Position numbers and translations under genes: made by a program. Positions 8,396 to 17,063 of a stretch of 64,000 nt of DNA are shown here, piece after piece. Each line of letters starts with the position of its first letter. Position 1 is the first letter of the stretch. The DNA is from Solimonas sp041659605 (GTDB lineage: Bacteria > Pseudomonadota > Gammaproteobacteria > Nevskiales > Nevskiaceae). The stretch covers positions 173,734 through 237,733 of the forward strand of contig JBAZXW010000004.1 in NCBI GenBank assembly GCA_041659605.1. The letters run 5' to 3'. Under the pieces are notes generated by a model. That model was given only the letters and a program-made list of their open reading frames with translations, ran no database searches and had not been told where the DNA came from.

Positions 8396-9025
8396 CTATT
8401 CGAGCTGGCGTGAGTCGCGGGTCCGCGCCGGCTGTTTGCGCTGGGGCTTTGAGGTTTCCTTTTCGGCTTCGGGCGCCGAGGGTTTGGCACTTTCCGTCTC
8501 GGTTCGCGGTTTGCGCGCCGGGACCGGCTTGGGCGTGTCGCGCTGCACGCTCGGGCCCGGGTCGCGCGGGATCTTGCGGTCGTCTGGAATCAGGCGCGGC
8601 GGCTTGGGGGCGTAGACCACCCCGGGCTTGTTGCCTGGACGATGTCCGGGACCACTTCCCGGGCGATCGCGCGGCGGCGGGTCAGCCGGCCGATCCCGTG
8701 GCGGCCAGTTGCGAATCCAGTCGCTACGGTCGTCATCGTCGTCGTGCCGGGGGTGATCATGACGCGGATACCCGTAGTAGGGGTAACCGTAATGCGGGTA
8801 CCCGTAGTAGCCGCCGTACCAGTATCCGGACGAGTAGCCGTAGCCGGGTGCGCAGGGGCCGTAGTACGGATCGCAGCCCCAGGGTTCCTCGATGTAGTAC
8901 CCCGTTGACGGTGCCGGCCCCGGTTCGTAGACCGGATAACTCACGCAAGCCGACGCGCCGCCCACCAGTGTCAGGGCGAACAGACCGCGGATCAGACCCT
9001 TGCAGGGACGCATGAATGGGACCAT
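8396..9025 (-). CDS. Tyr/Gly/Pro-rich lipoprotein of unknown function
   Basis: A 209-residue predicted lipoprotein: hydrophobic leader GLIRGLFALTLVGGASAC with a lipobox ending in Cys. Residues about 40-90 are a tandem of Tyr-Gly-Tyr-Pro units (YWYGGYYGYPHYGYPYYGYP), then an Asp/His-rich stretch (RHDHPRHDDDDD), then a Pro/Arg/Lys-rich disordered tail with charged repeats. This is low-complexity, surface-type sequence with no enzymatic motif. An alternative ATG lies at 9013. A role in envelope or metal interaction would be a guess from the His/Asp stretch only. Confidence 0.7.
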   Translation of the reverse strand: MVPFMRPCKGLIRGLFALTLVGGASACVSYPVYEPGPAPSTGYYIEEPWGCDPYYGPCAPGYGYSSGYWYGGYYGYPHYGYPYYGYPRHDHPRHDDDDDRSDWIRNWPPRDRPADPPPRDRPGSGPGHRPGNKPGVVYAPKPPRLIPDDRKIPRDPGPSVQRDTPKPVPARKPRTETESAKPSAPEAEKETSKPQRKQPARTRDSRQLE

Positions 9026-9061
9026 GGCTGAGAGCCTACGCCGAAAACAATGAACCGGCTC

Positions 9062-9910
9062 TTAACTGTCCGGGCCGGTCGACGCCATGGCCCCTTTCAT
9101 GACCCCCTCGTAGGCGCGTACCTCGATGCGGCGGCCGGGCCGCGCGCCGGCGAACTGGCGCGCGAGGTGTTCGGCGATGCATTCGACCGTGCTGTCGGTG
9201 TCGAGCAGGTCGACATGGGTTTCCGGCAGGGCCAGCTGGTAATGCCCTTCGGCCGAGCGATAGGCGAAGCGGACGCGGCCGTTGCCGCGGGCGACGATGT
9301 CGGCGCGGGTGCCCAGGTAGATGTCGAGCCAGCGCTGCGCGACGTCCATCTCCAGCGTGGTGTCGCGCGCGCCGTCGACACGCACCTCGATCTTCGAACG
9401 ATGGCCGTGGGCGATGCGCTGGCAGGCGCCGGCGTGCTTCTTGAGGCCGTGCACGTAGTGGTAGTAGGCGCCGTCGATGCGTTCGTGGCGCAGCGTCAAG
9501 CGCAGCTCGCCGACGTTGTCCGGCAACAGCGCGCGTACGCGCGGCGCCAGGTGTGCGGCGACGGCGGTGGCGTCGATTTCGCGGGCGTCGACCAGGCTGA
9601 CCGCGCTACGCGGCGAGCGGTGCTCGATCGCGCCGATGTCGGCGCGGAACAACACGTGCAGCTCGTCGCCATCCTCGATCAGCTGGGTTTCGGCCGCCTG
9701 CGCCGGCACCAGCAGGCTGTGGTCGACGCTGCCGTCGATCGCCTGCTTGATGCGGCGCTTGACCTCGCCGAAATCGAGCACCATCGATTGCGCGTCGAGG
9801 CCGCCTTCGAGCTCGACGTCGACGATCCAGCTTTCGCCGACGAGGCCGCGCGCCGCGTCCAGGTAGGCGCAGTCGATCACGGTCAGATGTTCGACAAAGA
9901 GGGCGGTCAT
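9062..9910 (-). CDS. fused two-domain 6-pyruvoyl-tetrahydropterin synthase/QueD-family protein
   Basis: A 282-residue tandem of two PTPS-like domains. The first half (about 1-110) carries MVLDFGEVKRRI and VDHSLL, which match the family's G-M-V-x-D-F and D-H motifs. It lacks the Cys and HGH motif. The second half (about 130-275) carries YVHGLKKHAGACQRIAHGHRSKIEV, that is the Cys and the HGH metal ligands, and the late Glu in STVECIAEHL. So the motifs of one complete active site are split between the halves. QueD-type enzymes make 6-carboxytetrahydropterin for queuosine, but with this split the substrate is uncertain. It is divergent from gltX. Confidence 0.8.
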   Translation of the reverse strand: MTALFVEHLTVIDCAYLDAARGLVGESWIVDVELEGGLDAQSMVLDFGEVKRRIKQAIDGSVDHSLLVPAQAAETQLIEDGDELHVLFRADIGAIEHRSPRSAVSLVDAREIDATAVAAHLAPRVRALLPDNVGELRLTLRHERIDGAYYHYVHGLKKHAGACQRIAHGHRSKIEVRVDGARDTTLEMDVAQRWLDIYLGTRADIVARGNGRVRFAYRSAEGHYQLALPETHVDLLDTDSTVECIAEHLARQFAGARPGRRIEVRAYEGVMKGAMASTGPDS

Positions 9911-10033
9911 GGGCGGGGTGCGGAAGGGGCGACGGCGAATAGCCGCCCAAGCGGGAGAACGCCTAGTTTAAAATGTCCAGCTTCCGGGCGTCGCCTTTCG
10001 TCGCCGCCACCAAACGTCCGCCGCCCCAGAACA

Positions 10034-11452
10034 ATGACCGTCGTCACCCGCTTCGCGCCCAGTCCCACCGGCTTCCTGCACATCGGCGGCGCGCGCACTG
10101 CGCTGTTCTCCTATCTTTACGCCAAGCGCCGCGGCGGAAAATTCCTGCTGCGCATCGAGGACACCGACCGCGAGCGCTCGACGCAGGAGGCGGTCGACGC
10201 GATCTTCGAGGGCATGGCCTGGCTGGGCCTGAAGTCCGACTTCGAGCCGATCTACCAGACCCAGCGCTTCGACCGCTACAAGGAGGTCATCGCGCAGATG
10301 CTCGCGGCCGGCACGGCGTATCACTGCTACTGCTCGAAAGACGAGCTGGAGCAGATGCGCAACGAGCAGATGGCGCGCAAGGAAAAGCCGCGCTACGACG
10401 GCCGCTGGCGCCCGCAGCCGGGCAAGCAGCTGCCGCCGGTACCGGCCGGCGTGCAGCCGGTCGTGCGCTTCCGCAATCCGAGCGAGGGCGAGGTCGTGAT
10501 CGGCGACCTGATCAAGGGCGAGATCGTGTTCGACAGCGGCGAGCTCGACGACCTGATCATCGCGCGCGCCGACGGCACGCCGACCTACAACTTCTGCGTC
10601 GTCGTCGATGACCGGGACATGGGTATCACCCACGTGATCCGCGGCGACGACCACGTCAACAACACGCCGCGCCAGATCAACATTCTCAAGGCGCTGGGCG
10701 CGACGCCGCCGCAATACGCGCACGTGTCGATGATCCTCGGCGCCGACGGCACCAAGCTGTCGAAGCGCCACGGCGCGCTCGGCGTGATGGAGTACCGCGC
10801 GATGGGCTTCCTGCCCGAGGCGCTGCTCAACTACCTGGTGCGCCTGGGCTGGTCGCACGGCGACCAGGAACTGTTCACGCGCCAGGAGATGATCGAGAAG
10901 TTCGACTTCGACCATGTCTCGGCTTCGCCGGCGCGCTTCGACATGGAGAAGGCGTACTGGGTCAATCACCAGTATCTGAAGACGGCCGATTTGTCGGAAG
11001 TCGTGCCGGAATTCGACTGGCATCTGCGCCGCATGGGCATCGATCCGGCGCAGGGTCCGAAGCTGGAAGACGTGATCCTCGCGCAGCGCGAGCGTTGCCG
11101 CACGCTGCTGGAGATGGCCGAAAAGTCGCACTTCTTCTATGCCGACCTGAGCGGCTACAACGAGAAGGACGCCGCCAAGCACCTGACCACGGAGTCGGCC
11201 GGTGTGCTCGAAGCGCTCGCTGCGACGCTGGCGGCGCTGCCGGCGTGGACCACCGAGGCGCTGCACACCGCGGTCAACGGTTTCGCCGAAGGCCGGGCCT
11301 TGAGCCTGGGCAAGGTCGCGCAGCCGATCCGCGTCGCCGTCGCCGGCATGGCGGTGTCGCCGCCGATCGACCAGACGCTGGCGCTGCTGGGCAAGACGCG
11401 AACGCTCGCGCGGCTGACGGCCGCAGTCGAATACGTTCACAGCAAGCACTGA
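10034..11452 (+). CDS. gltX: glutamyl-tRNA synthetase
   Basis: A 472-residue class I synthetase charging tRNA-Glu. The HIGH-type motif is in SPTGFLHIGGARTALF at the N-terminus, and the KMSKS-type motif is GTKLSKRHG at about residue 240. The anticodon-binding helical domain fills the rest. The start is the ATG at 10034 (MTVVTRFAPSPTG); the frame stays open for almost 1 kb upstream, but that stretch is antisense to the PTPS gene and has no conserved sequence. Length is normal. Confidence 0.96.
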   Translation: MTVVTRFAPSPTGFLHIGGARTALFSYLYAKRRGGKFLLRIEDTDRERSTQEAVDAIFEGMAWLGLKSDFEPIYQTQRFDRYKEVIAQMLAAGTAYHCYCSKDELEQMRNEQMARKEKPRYDGRWRPQPGKQLPPVPAGVQPVVRFRNPSEGEVVIGDLIKGEIVFDSGELDDLIIARADGTPTYNFCVVVDDRDMGITHVIRGDDHVNNTPRQINILKALGATPPQYAHVSMILGADGTKLSKRHGALGVMEYRAMGFLPEALLNYLVRLGWSHGDQELFTRQEMIEKFDFDHVSASPARFDMEKAYWVNHQYLKTADLSEVVPEFDWHLRRMGIDPAQGPKLEDVILAQRERCRTLLEMAEKSHFFYADLSGYNEKDAAKHLTTESAGVLEALAATLAALPAWTTEALHTAVNGFAEGRALSLGKVAQPIRVAVAGMAVSPPIDQTLALLGKTRTLARLTAAVEYVHSKH

Positions 11453-11463
11453 AATCCGATTCA

Positions 11464-11571
11464 TTGTTCCCTCTCCCCGCTGGCGGGGAGAGGGTTAGGG
11501 TGAGGGGGAAGGCGCACCGCCCCTCACCCCAGCCCTCTCCCCACTGACGTGGGGCGAGGGGGAGAAACAAG
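11464..11571. repeat. large fold-back intergenic repeat between gltX and thrS
   Basis: Two long imperfect inverted arms, about 11464-11509 and 11519-11571, can pair with each other. Each also contains its own hairpin; the first is ccctctccccg-ctgg-cggggagaggg. The two arms read as 'ccctctcccc...ggttagggtgaggg' and its reverse. This type of ccctctccc/gggtgaggg element is common between genes in high-GC proteobacteria. It fills nearly the whole gltX-thrS gap, and the likely thrS ribosome-binding purines (gggggaga, about 11559-11566) lie inside the right arm. Confidence 0.75.
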
Positions 11572-11575
11572 AGAC

Positions 11576-13483
11576 ATGAGCATCGAAATCACCTTCCCGG
11601 ACGGCAACAAGAAGTCGTTTGAACAACCCGTCACCGGCCTTGCGATCGCGCAGGGCATTTCGCCGGGCCTTGCGAAGAAGGCCGCGGTCATCCAGGTCAA
11701 CGGCGAGCTGTGGGACCTGACGCGTCCGATCGACCGCGATGCGACGATCGGCATCGTCACCCGCGACAAGCCAGAGGCGCTCGAAGTCATCCGCCACGAC
11801 GCCGCGCACGTGCTGGCGCAGGCGGTGCAGGAGCTGTTTCCCGGAACGCAGATCACCTTCGGTCCGGCGACCGAGGTCGGCTTCTATTACGACTTCGCAC
11901 GCGACGAGTCGTTTACCGAAAACGATCTCGAAGCGATCGAGGCAAAGATGCGCGAGATCGTCAAGCGCGATCTGCCGATTACGCGCGAAGTCTGGGCGCA
12001 CGACGCGGCGATCCGGCATTTCGAAGCGGCCGGCGAGAAATTCAAGGCCGAGTGGATCCGCGAAGGGATCAAGGCCGACGAGCCGTTGACGATCTACAAG
12101 CAGGGTCCGAACTGGCTCGACATGTGCCTCGGCCCGCACTTGCCGTCGACCGGCAAGCTCGGCACGGCGTTCAAGCTGATCCGCGTCGGCGGCGTCTACT
12201 GGCGCGGCGACGCCAACAACGCACAGCTGCAGCGCATCTACGGCGTCTGCTTCGCGACCGACGACGAACTGAAGGCCTATCTCAAGCAGGTCGAGGAGGC
12301 CGAGAAGCGCGATCACCGCAAGCTCGCCCGGCAGCTCGACCTGTTCCACCAGCAGGAGGAGGCGCCGGGCATGGTGTTCTGGCACCCCAAGGGCTGGGCG
12401 ATCTGGCAGGCGGTCGAGCAGTACGTGCGCGGGGTCTATCGCAAGAGCGGCTACCAGGAAGTGCGCGGCCCGCAGATCATGGACGTGAGCCTGTGGAAGA
12501 AGTCCGGCCACTGGGACAACTACCACGAAAACATGTTCTTCACCGAGTCGGAGAAGCGCACCTACGCGGTCAAGCCGATGAACTGCCCGGGCCACGTGCA
12601 GATCTACAACGCCGGCCTGCACAGCTACCGCGACCTGCCGATCCGCTATGCCGAGTTCGGCGGCTGCCACCGCAACGAACCGTCCGGCGCGCTGCACGGC
12701 ATCATGCGCGTGCGGGCGTTCACGCAGGACGACGGTCATATCTTCTGCACCGAGAGCCAGATCGAGTCCGAGGTGACGGCCTTCCATCGCCAGGCGATGG
12801 CCGTCTATGCCGACTTCGGCTTCACCGACCTGTCGATCAAGATCGCGCTGCGTCCGGACAAGCGCCTGGGCGACGATGCCACCTGGGATCGCGCTGAGAA
12901 CGCGCTGCGGGCTGCGCTGCGCAGCGCCGGCGTCGAGTGGGCCGAACTGCCGGGTGAGGGTGCGTTCTACGGCCCCAAGATCGAGTATCACCTCAAGGAC
13001 TCGATCGGCCGCGCCTGGCAGGTCGGCACGATGCAGGTCGACTTCATGATGCCGCAGCGCCTCGGCGCCGAGTACGTCGACGAGCACTCGCAGCGCCAGC
13101 ACCCGGTGATGCTGCACCGTGCGATCGTCGGTTCGATGGAGCGCTTCATCGGCATCCTGATCGAACATCACGCCGGTGCGCTGCCGTTCTGGCTGTCGCC
13201 GGTGCAGGTCGTCGTCGCGCCGATCGTGTCCGACGCCGACGGCTACGCCGCCGAAGTCTGCGAACTGCTCAAGGATGCCGGCCTGCGTGCGCAGACCGAC
13301 CTGCGCAACGAGAAGATCAACTACAAGATCCGCGAGCATGCGCTGCAGAAGATCCCGGTGATCGCCGTCGTCGGCCGCAAGGAGGCCGAGGACTGCACGG
13401 TGACCCTGCGCTATCGCGGCGAGGAAAAGCAGGAGACGCTGAAGCTCGGCGAAGCGGTGGCGCGCCTCGCGGCGACCCGTTGA
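11576..13483 (+). CDS. thrS: threonyl-tRNA synthetase
   Basis: A 635-residue class II synthetase for tRNA-Thr. It has the N-terminal TGS domain (about 1-62, SIEITFPDGNKKSFEQPVTG), the second editing domain with HDAAHVLAQAVQELFP and the MCLGPHLPSTG motif, the catalytic core with MNCPGHVQIY and motif 2 CHRNEPSGALHGIMRVRAFTQDD, and the C-terminal anticodon domain. The ATG at 11576 is chosen since it begins the TGS domain. In many bacteria infC follows thrS; here a histidine kinase does. Confidence 0.96.
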   Translation: MSIEITFPDGNKKSFEQPVTGLAIAQGISPGLAKKAAVIQVNGELWDLTRPIDRDATIGIVTRDKPEALEVIRHDAAHVLAQAVQELFPGTQITFGPATEVGFYYDFARDESFTENDLEAIEAKMREIVKRDLPITREVWAHDAAIRHFEAAGEKFKAEWIREGIKADEPLTIYKQGPNWLDMCLGPHLPSTGKLGTAFKLIRVGGVYWRGDANNAQLQRIYGVCFATDDELKAYLKQVEEAEKRDHRKLARQLDLFHQQEEAPGMVFWHPKGWAIWQAVEQYVRGVYRKSGYQEVRGPQIMDVSLWKKSGHWDNYHENMFFTESEKRTYAVKPMNCPGHVQIYNAGLHSYRDLPIRYAEFGGCHRNEPSGALHGIMRVRAFTQDDGHIFCTESQIESEVTAFHRQAMAVYADFGFTDLSIKIALRPDKRLGDDATWDRAENALRAALRSAGVEWAELPGEGAFYGPKIEYHLKDSIGRAWQVGTMQVDFMMPQRLGAEYVDEHSQRQHPVMLHRAIVGSMERFIGILIEHHAGALPFWLSPVQVVVAPIVSDADGYAAEVCELLKDAGLRAQTDLRNEKINYKIREHALQKIPVIAVVGRKEAEDCTVTLRYRGEEKQETLKLGEAVARLAATR

Positions 13484-13550
13484 TCGAACTCCGGCCGTGC
13501 GTCCGGCGTGCCATGATGGCGCTCGTGCGCAGGCCCGGAGGACTTGACTG

Positions 13551-15794
13551 ATGCAGTCGGAGCGGACGTCGGGCGAGGGCGGGCAGGCGGAAGTCGACCC
13601 ACGCTGGTATCGCGATCTGGTCGAGTCCGCACCGGACGGGATGGTTCTGATCGATGCCGAAGGGCGCATCGTTCTGGTCAACGCCCAGGCCGAGCGCCTG
13701 TTCGGTTACCGCCGCGAGGAACTGCTGGGCCAGAGCATCGAGTGCCTGATCCCCGAGAAGTTCCGGCGTGGGCATCTGCGGCACCGCGAGGGCTTCTTCG
13801 CCGAACCAAAGGCACGCGAGATGGGCGCCGGATTCGAGCTGCCCGGGCGGCGCAAGGACGGCACCGAGTTTCCGGTGGAGATCTCGCTGAGCCCCTTGCG
13901 CACCGAGCGCGGCCTGTTCGTGATGGCGGCGATCCGCAACGCCGAGGAGCGCAAGCGTGCCAACGACAAGTTCCGGGCGCTGCTGGAGACCGCGCCGGAT
14001 GCGATCATCATCATCGACCAGGATGGCAAGATTCGCCTCGTCAATGCGCAGACCGAGCGCCTGTTCGGGTACGGCCGCGAAACGCTGATCGGGCGTCCGA
14101 TCGAGGTGCTGATCCCGGAGCGCATGCGCGAGCGTCACGGCCATCATCGCGATCGCTACTTCCTTAGCCCGAATGTCCGCGAGATGGGCGCCGGCCTCGA
14201 GCTGCTGGGGCGCCGCAAGGACGGCGGCGAGTTTCCCGTCGAGATCAGCCTGAGTCCGCTGCAGACCGAGGAGGGCCTGTGGGCCTCTGCTGCGGTGCGC
14301 GACGTCAGCGACCGCAAGCGCGAGCGCGACGCCGCGGCGCGTCTGGCGGCGATCGTCGAATCGTCGAACGACGCAATCATGGGCAAGGACATGCGCGGCC
14401 GCATCACCAGCTGGAACCGCGCGGCCGAGGTCATGTACGGCTATCGGCCGGGCGAGATCATCGGCGAGCCGGTCGAGCGCCTGTTTCCCGACGAGCGTCG
14501 GCACGAGGAAGAGGAAATTCTGGCCCGGGTCCGGCGCGGCGAGCAGATCAAGCATTACGAGACCGAGCGGCTGACCAACGATGGACGGCGCATCGAGGTT
14601 TCTCTGACCATCTCTCCGATCTACGACGCGCGGGGTCTCATCGTCGGCGCGTCGACAATCGGCCGCGACATCACCGAGCGCAAGAAGGCGGAACGCAAGT
14701 TCCGCGATCTGCTCGACGCGGCGCCCGACGCGATGGTGATCATCGACACGGGCGGCAGCATCGCGTTGATCAATGCGCAGACCGAGCGCCTGTTCGGCTA
14801 CGCGCGCGAGGAAATGATCGGTCAGCCGATCGAGCTGTTGATCCCCGAACGCTTCCACGCCCGCCATCGCACCCACCGCGGCGGCTACGCCGGCGATCCG
14901 CGGCGGCGGCCGATGGGCGGTGGCCTCGATCTGTGGGCGCGGCGCAAGGACGGCGGCGAGTTTCCGGTCGAGATCAGCCTCGGCCCTTTGCAGACGGAGG
15001 AGGGCACGTTGGTGACCGCGACCGTGCGCGACATCACCGAGCGCAAGAACTTCGAGCGACAGCTTGCCGACTACGCCGATAGCCTCAAGCGCAGCAACCG
15101 CGAACTCGAGCAGTTCGCGTACATCGCGTCGCACGATCTGCGCGCGCCGCTGCGCAGCATCACCGGATTCGCCCAGCTGCTGAACAAGAAGCATGGGGCG
15201 TCTCTGGCGCCGGAGGCTGCCGAATTTCTCGGTTACATCACGCAAAGCGCGAAGCAGATGCAGTCGCTGATCGACGATCTGCTGATGTTCTCCCGCGTCA
15301 GCCGCACCGAGCTGACCTTGGTGCCGGTCGACTGCGAGGCCCTGCTGGTCAAGGTGGAGCGCCAGCTCAAGGCGACGATCGACGCGCGGTCCGCGCGCGT
15401 CACGCACGATCCGCTGCCGACGGTTCTGGGCCTCGAGCACGAGCTGATGCAGCTGTTCCAGAACCTGATCACCAACGGCCTCAAGTTCCAGCCGGCGGAC
15501 TCGCCGAGCGTGCACATCGGCGTGCAGCCTGAAGGGCCGGGCTGGCATTTCACCGTGGCCGATCGCGGCATCGGCATTGCGCCCGAGTACCACGACAAGA
15601 TTTTCCTGATCTTCCAGAGACTGCACACCGCCGACGAATACGAAGGCACGGGCGTCGGCCTCGCGATCTGCAAGAAGATCGTCGAGCACCATGGCGGCCG
15701 CATCTGGGTCGAGTCGACGCCGGGGCAGGGTTCGACCTTTCATTTCACCTTGACGGCGGTGCCGCCGCAGGAGCCGGAGGGCGAGGGCACGTGA
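13551..15794 (+). CDS. multi-PAS sensor histidine kinase (orphan)
   Basis: A 747-residue kinase with no membrane segment, so probably cytoplasmic. Four PAS domains run in tandem (about 18-138, 139-258, 262-382, 383-505). The first, second and fourth share near-identical stretches such as LVNAQ-ERLFGY, IE-LIPE, and RRKDG-EFPVEISL. The third is more distant. A HisKA domain follows with the phospho-acceptor His in IASHDLRAPLRSITGF (about residue 526), then the HATPase domain with NLITNGLKF, DRGIGIAPEY and GTGVGLAICKKIVEHHGG. No response regulator is adjacent. Its stop overlaps the start of the M23 peptidase. Confidence 0.93.
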   Translation: MQSERTSGEGGQAEVDPRWYRDLVESAPDGMVLIDAEGRIVLVNAQAERLFGYRREELLGQSIECLIPEKFRRGHLRHREGFFAEPKAREMGAGFELPGRRKDGTEFPVEISLSPLRTERGLFVMAAIRNAEERKRANDKFRALLETAPDAIIIIDQDGKIRLVNAQTERLFGYGRETLIGRPIEVLIPERMRERHGHHRDRYFLSPNVREMGAGLELLGRRKDGGEFPVEISLSPLQTEEGLWASAAVRDVSDRKRERDAAARLAAIVESSNDAIMGKDMRGRITSWNRAAEVMYGYRPGEIIGEPVERLFPDERRHEEEEILARVRRGEQIKHYETERLTNDGRRIEVSLTISPIYDARGLIVGASTIGRDITERKKAERKFRDLLDAAPDAMVIIDTGGSIALINAQTERLFGYAREEMIGQPIELLIPERFHARHRTHRGGYAGDPRRRPMGGGLDLWARRKDGGEFPVEISLGPLQTEEGTLVTATVRDITERKNFERQLADYADSLKRSNRELEQFAYIASHDLRAPLRSITGFAQLLNKKHGASLAPEAAEFLGYITQSAKQMQSLIDDLLMFSRVSRTELTLVPVDCEALLVKVERQLKATIDARSARVTHDPLPTVLGLEHELMQLFQNLITNGLKFQPADSPSVHIGVQPEGPGWHFTVADRGIGIAPEYHDKIFLIFQRLHTADEYEGTGVGLAICKKIVEHHGGRIWVESTPGQGSTFHFTLTAVPPQEPEGEGT

Positions 15795-16672
15795 GGTTCT
15801 GGTGGAAAACGCTGCTGGGTTGCGTGCTGCCCTTCGTGGCCGTGTTCGCAGCCGTGATCGCGTCGGCGGCGACGGAAGTCGAAGGGATTCCCGGCGTCGT
15901 ACTCAAGGGCGAATGGGTGCAGGGCGGCGTGCTGATCGGGCGCGCTCCGGTCGGCTCGCGCGTCTGGTTCAAGGCGCGCGAACTGCGGGTCGACGGCGAG
16001 GGTCGCTTCGTGTTCGGACTGAACCGCGACGAGGCACCGACGGCGGAGTTGCGCGTACAACTGCCTGATGAACCGGCGAGCCTGAGTTATCGCGCGCGCA
16101 TCGCGGCGCGCACCTACGACATCCAGCGCATCGATGGATTGCCGCAGAAGATGGTGACGCCGCCGCCGCAGGTCAGGGCGCGGATCGAGGCTGATCAGGC
16201 TGCGGCAGCGCGCGCCCGCGAACGGGACACGGCGCTGTCGGGTTTCGCCGACGATTTCGTCTGGCCCTGCATCGGCCCGGTATCCGGGGTCTTCGGCAGC
16301 CAGCGGATCCTCAACGGCGAAGCCAAGCAGCCGCACTACGGCGTCGATGTCGCCGTGCCGACGGGAACGCCGGTGTATGCGCCGGCGAGCGGCGTCGTCA
16401 GCCTCGCGCACGCGGACATGTACTACACCGGCGGCACGCTGATGATCGATCACGGCCATGGCCTGTCGTCCGCGTTCCTGCATCTGTCGAAACTGCGGGT
16501 GACGGAGGGGCAGGCCGTACGCCAGGGCGATCTGATTGCCGAGGCCGGTGCGACCGGACGTGCGACCGGCGCGCATCTGGACTGGCGCGTGAACTGGTTC
16601 GATGCGCGCGTCGATGCGCAGATGCTGGTGCCGCCGATGGCAAGCGCACAGGCGCGCAAGGCGCGCCAATAA
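15791..16672 (+). CDS. M23-family (LytM-type) metallopeptidase, secreted
   Basis: A 293-residue protein with an N-terminal signal or anchor (FWWKTLLGCVLPFVAVFAAVIASAA), a beta-rich domain of about 90 residues, and a C-terminal peptidase M23 domain. Zinc and catalytic motifs are HYGVDVAVPTGTPVYAPASG (HxxxD) and HLDWRVNWF (HxD/H pair), with a preceding DHGHGLSSAFLHL. The family cuts peptidoglycan cross-links or activates amidases. The start is a GTG at 15791, four bases inside the end of the kinase gene, so they are coupled. The first His ligand of the HxH pair is followed by L-D, a variant seen in active members. Confidence 0.9.
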   Translation: MRFWWKTLLGCVLPFVAVFAAVIASAATEVEGIPGVVLKGEWVQGGVLIGRAPVGSRVWFKARELRVDGEGRFVFGLNRDEAPTAELRVQLPDEPASLSYRARIAARTYDIQRIDGLPQKMVTPPPQVRARIEADQAAAARARERDTALSGFADDFVWPCIGPVSGVFGSQRILNGEAKQPHYGVDVAVPTGTPVYAPASGVVSLAHADMYYTGGTLMIDHGHGLSSAFLHLSKLRVTEGQAVRQGDLIAEAGATGRATGAHLDWRVNWFDARVDAQMLVPPMASAQARKARQ

Positions 16673-16796
16673 GTGCCCCCATAAGTGCCATGTTAATCGT
16701 CGGTTCAGTCTTGCCAGGCCGGCCTGGCCGGGAGTCGTCGCCGCGCACGCGCTGTGAAACAATCCGATGCATAAATGCGGGAGTCGAGGACATCAC

Positions 16797-17060
16797 ATGA
16801 GGTACGCAATTGCAGCGGTGCTGGCCCTGGCGGCGGTGACCTTGCTGCCGGCCTGTGCGGGCAACGACACGCGCTCGGATGAAGACAAGGCGCTGTTGCG
16901 CGAACGTGCTGCTGAGGAGCGCGGTCGCCGCGAGGCCGAGGACGAAGCGCGCCGGAGGGAGGCGACGCAGCAACAGCGGCGACGTGCACCGACGGGCGTC
17001 GACCCCGGCGAGCTGCCGGAGCCGCCGGCGGTTGGGCTGCCTTCGGGCCTGCCGCGTTAG
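16797..17060 (+). CDS. small charged lipoprotein
   Basis: An 87-residue predicted lipoprotein from the ATG at 16797 (MRYAIAAVLALAAVTLLPAC, lipobox LPAC). After the Cys comes a highly charged, probably helical segment (DEDKALLRERAAEERGRREAEDEARRR) and a Pro-rich end. It ends three bases before the TTG start of pgi, so the two are likely co-transcribed. I recognise no family. Confidence 0.68.
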   Translation: MRYAIAAVLALAAVTLLPACAGNDTRSDEDKALLRERAAEERGRREAEDEARRREATQQQRRRAPTGVDPGELPEPPAVGLPSGLPR

Positions 17061-17063
17061 CGC

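Noticed and set aside
9050..10033. In-frame extension of gltX by more than 300 codons upstream.
   Set aside because: It lies antisense to the PTPS-family gene and has no conserved sequence; GltX starts at MTVVTRFAPSPTG.
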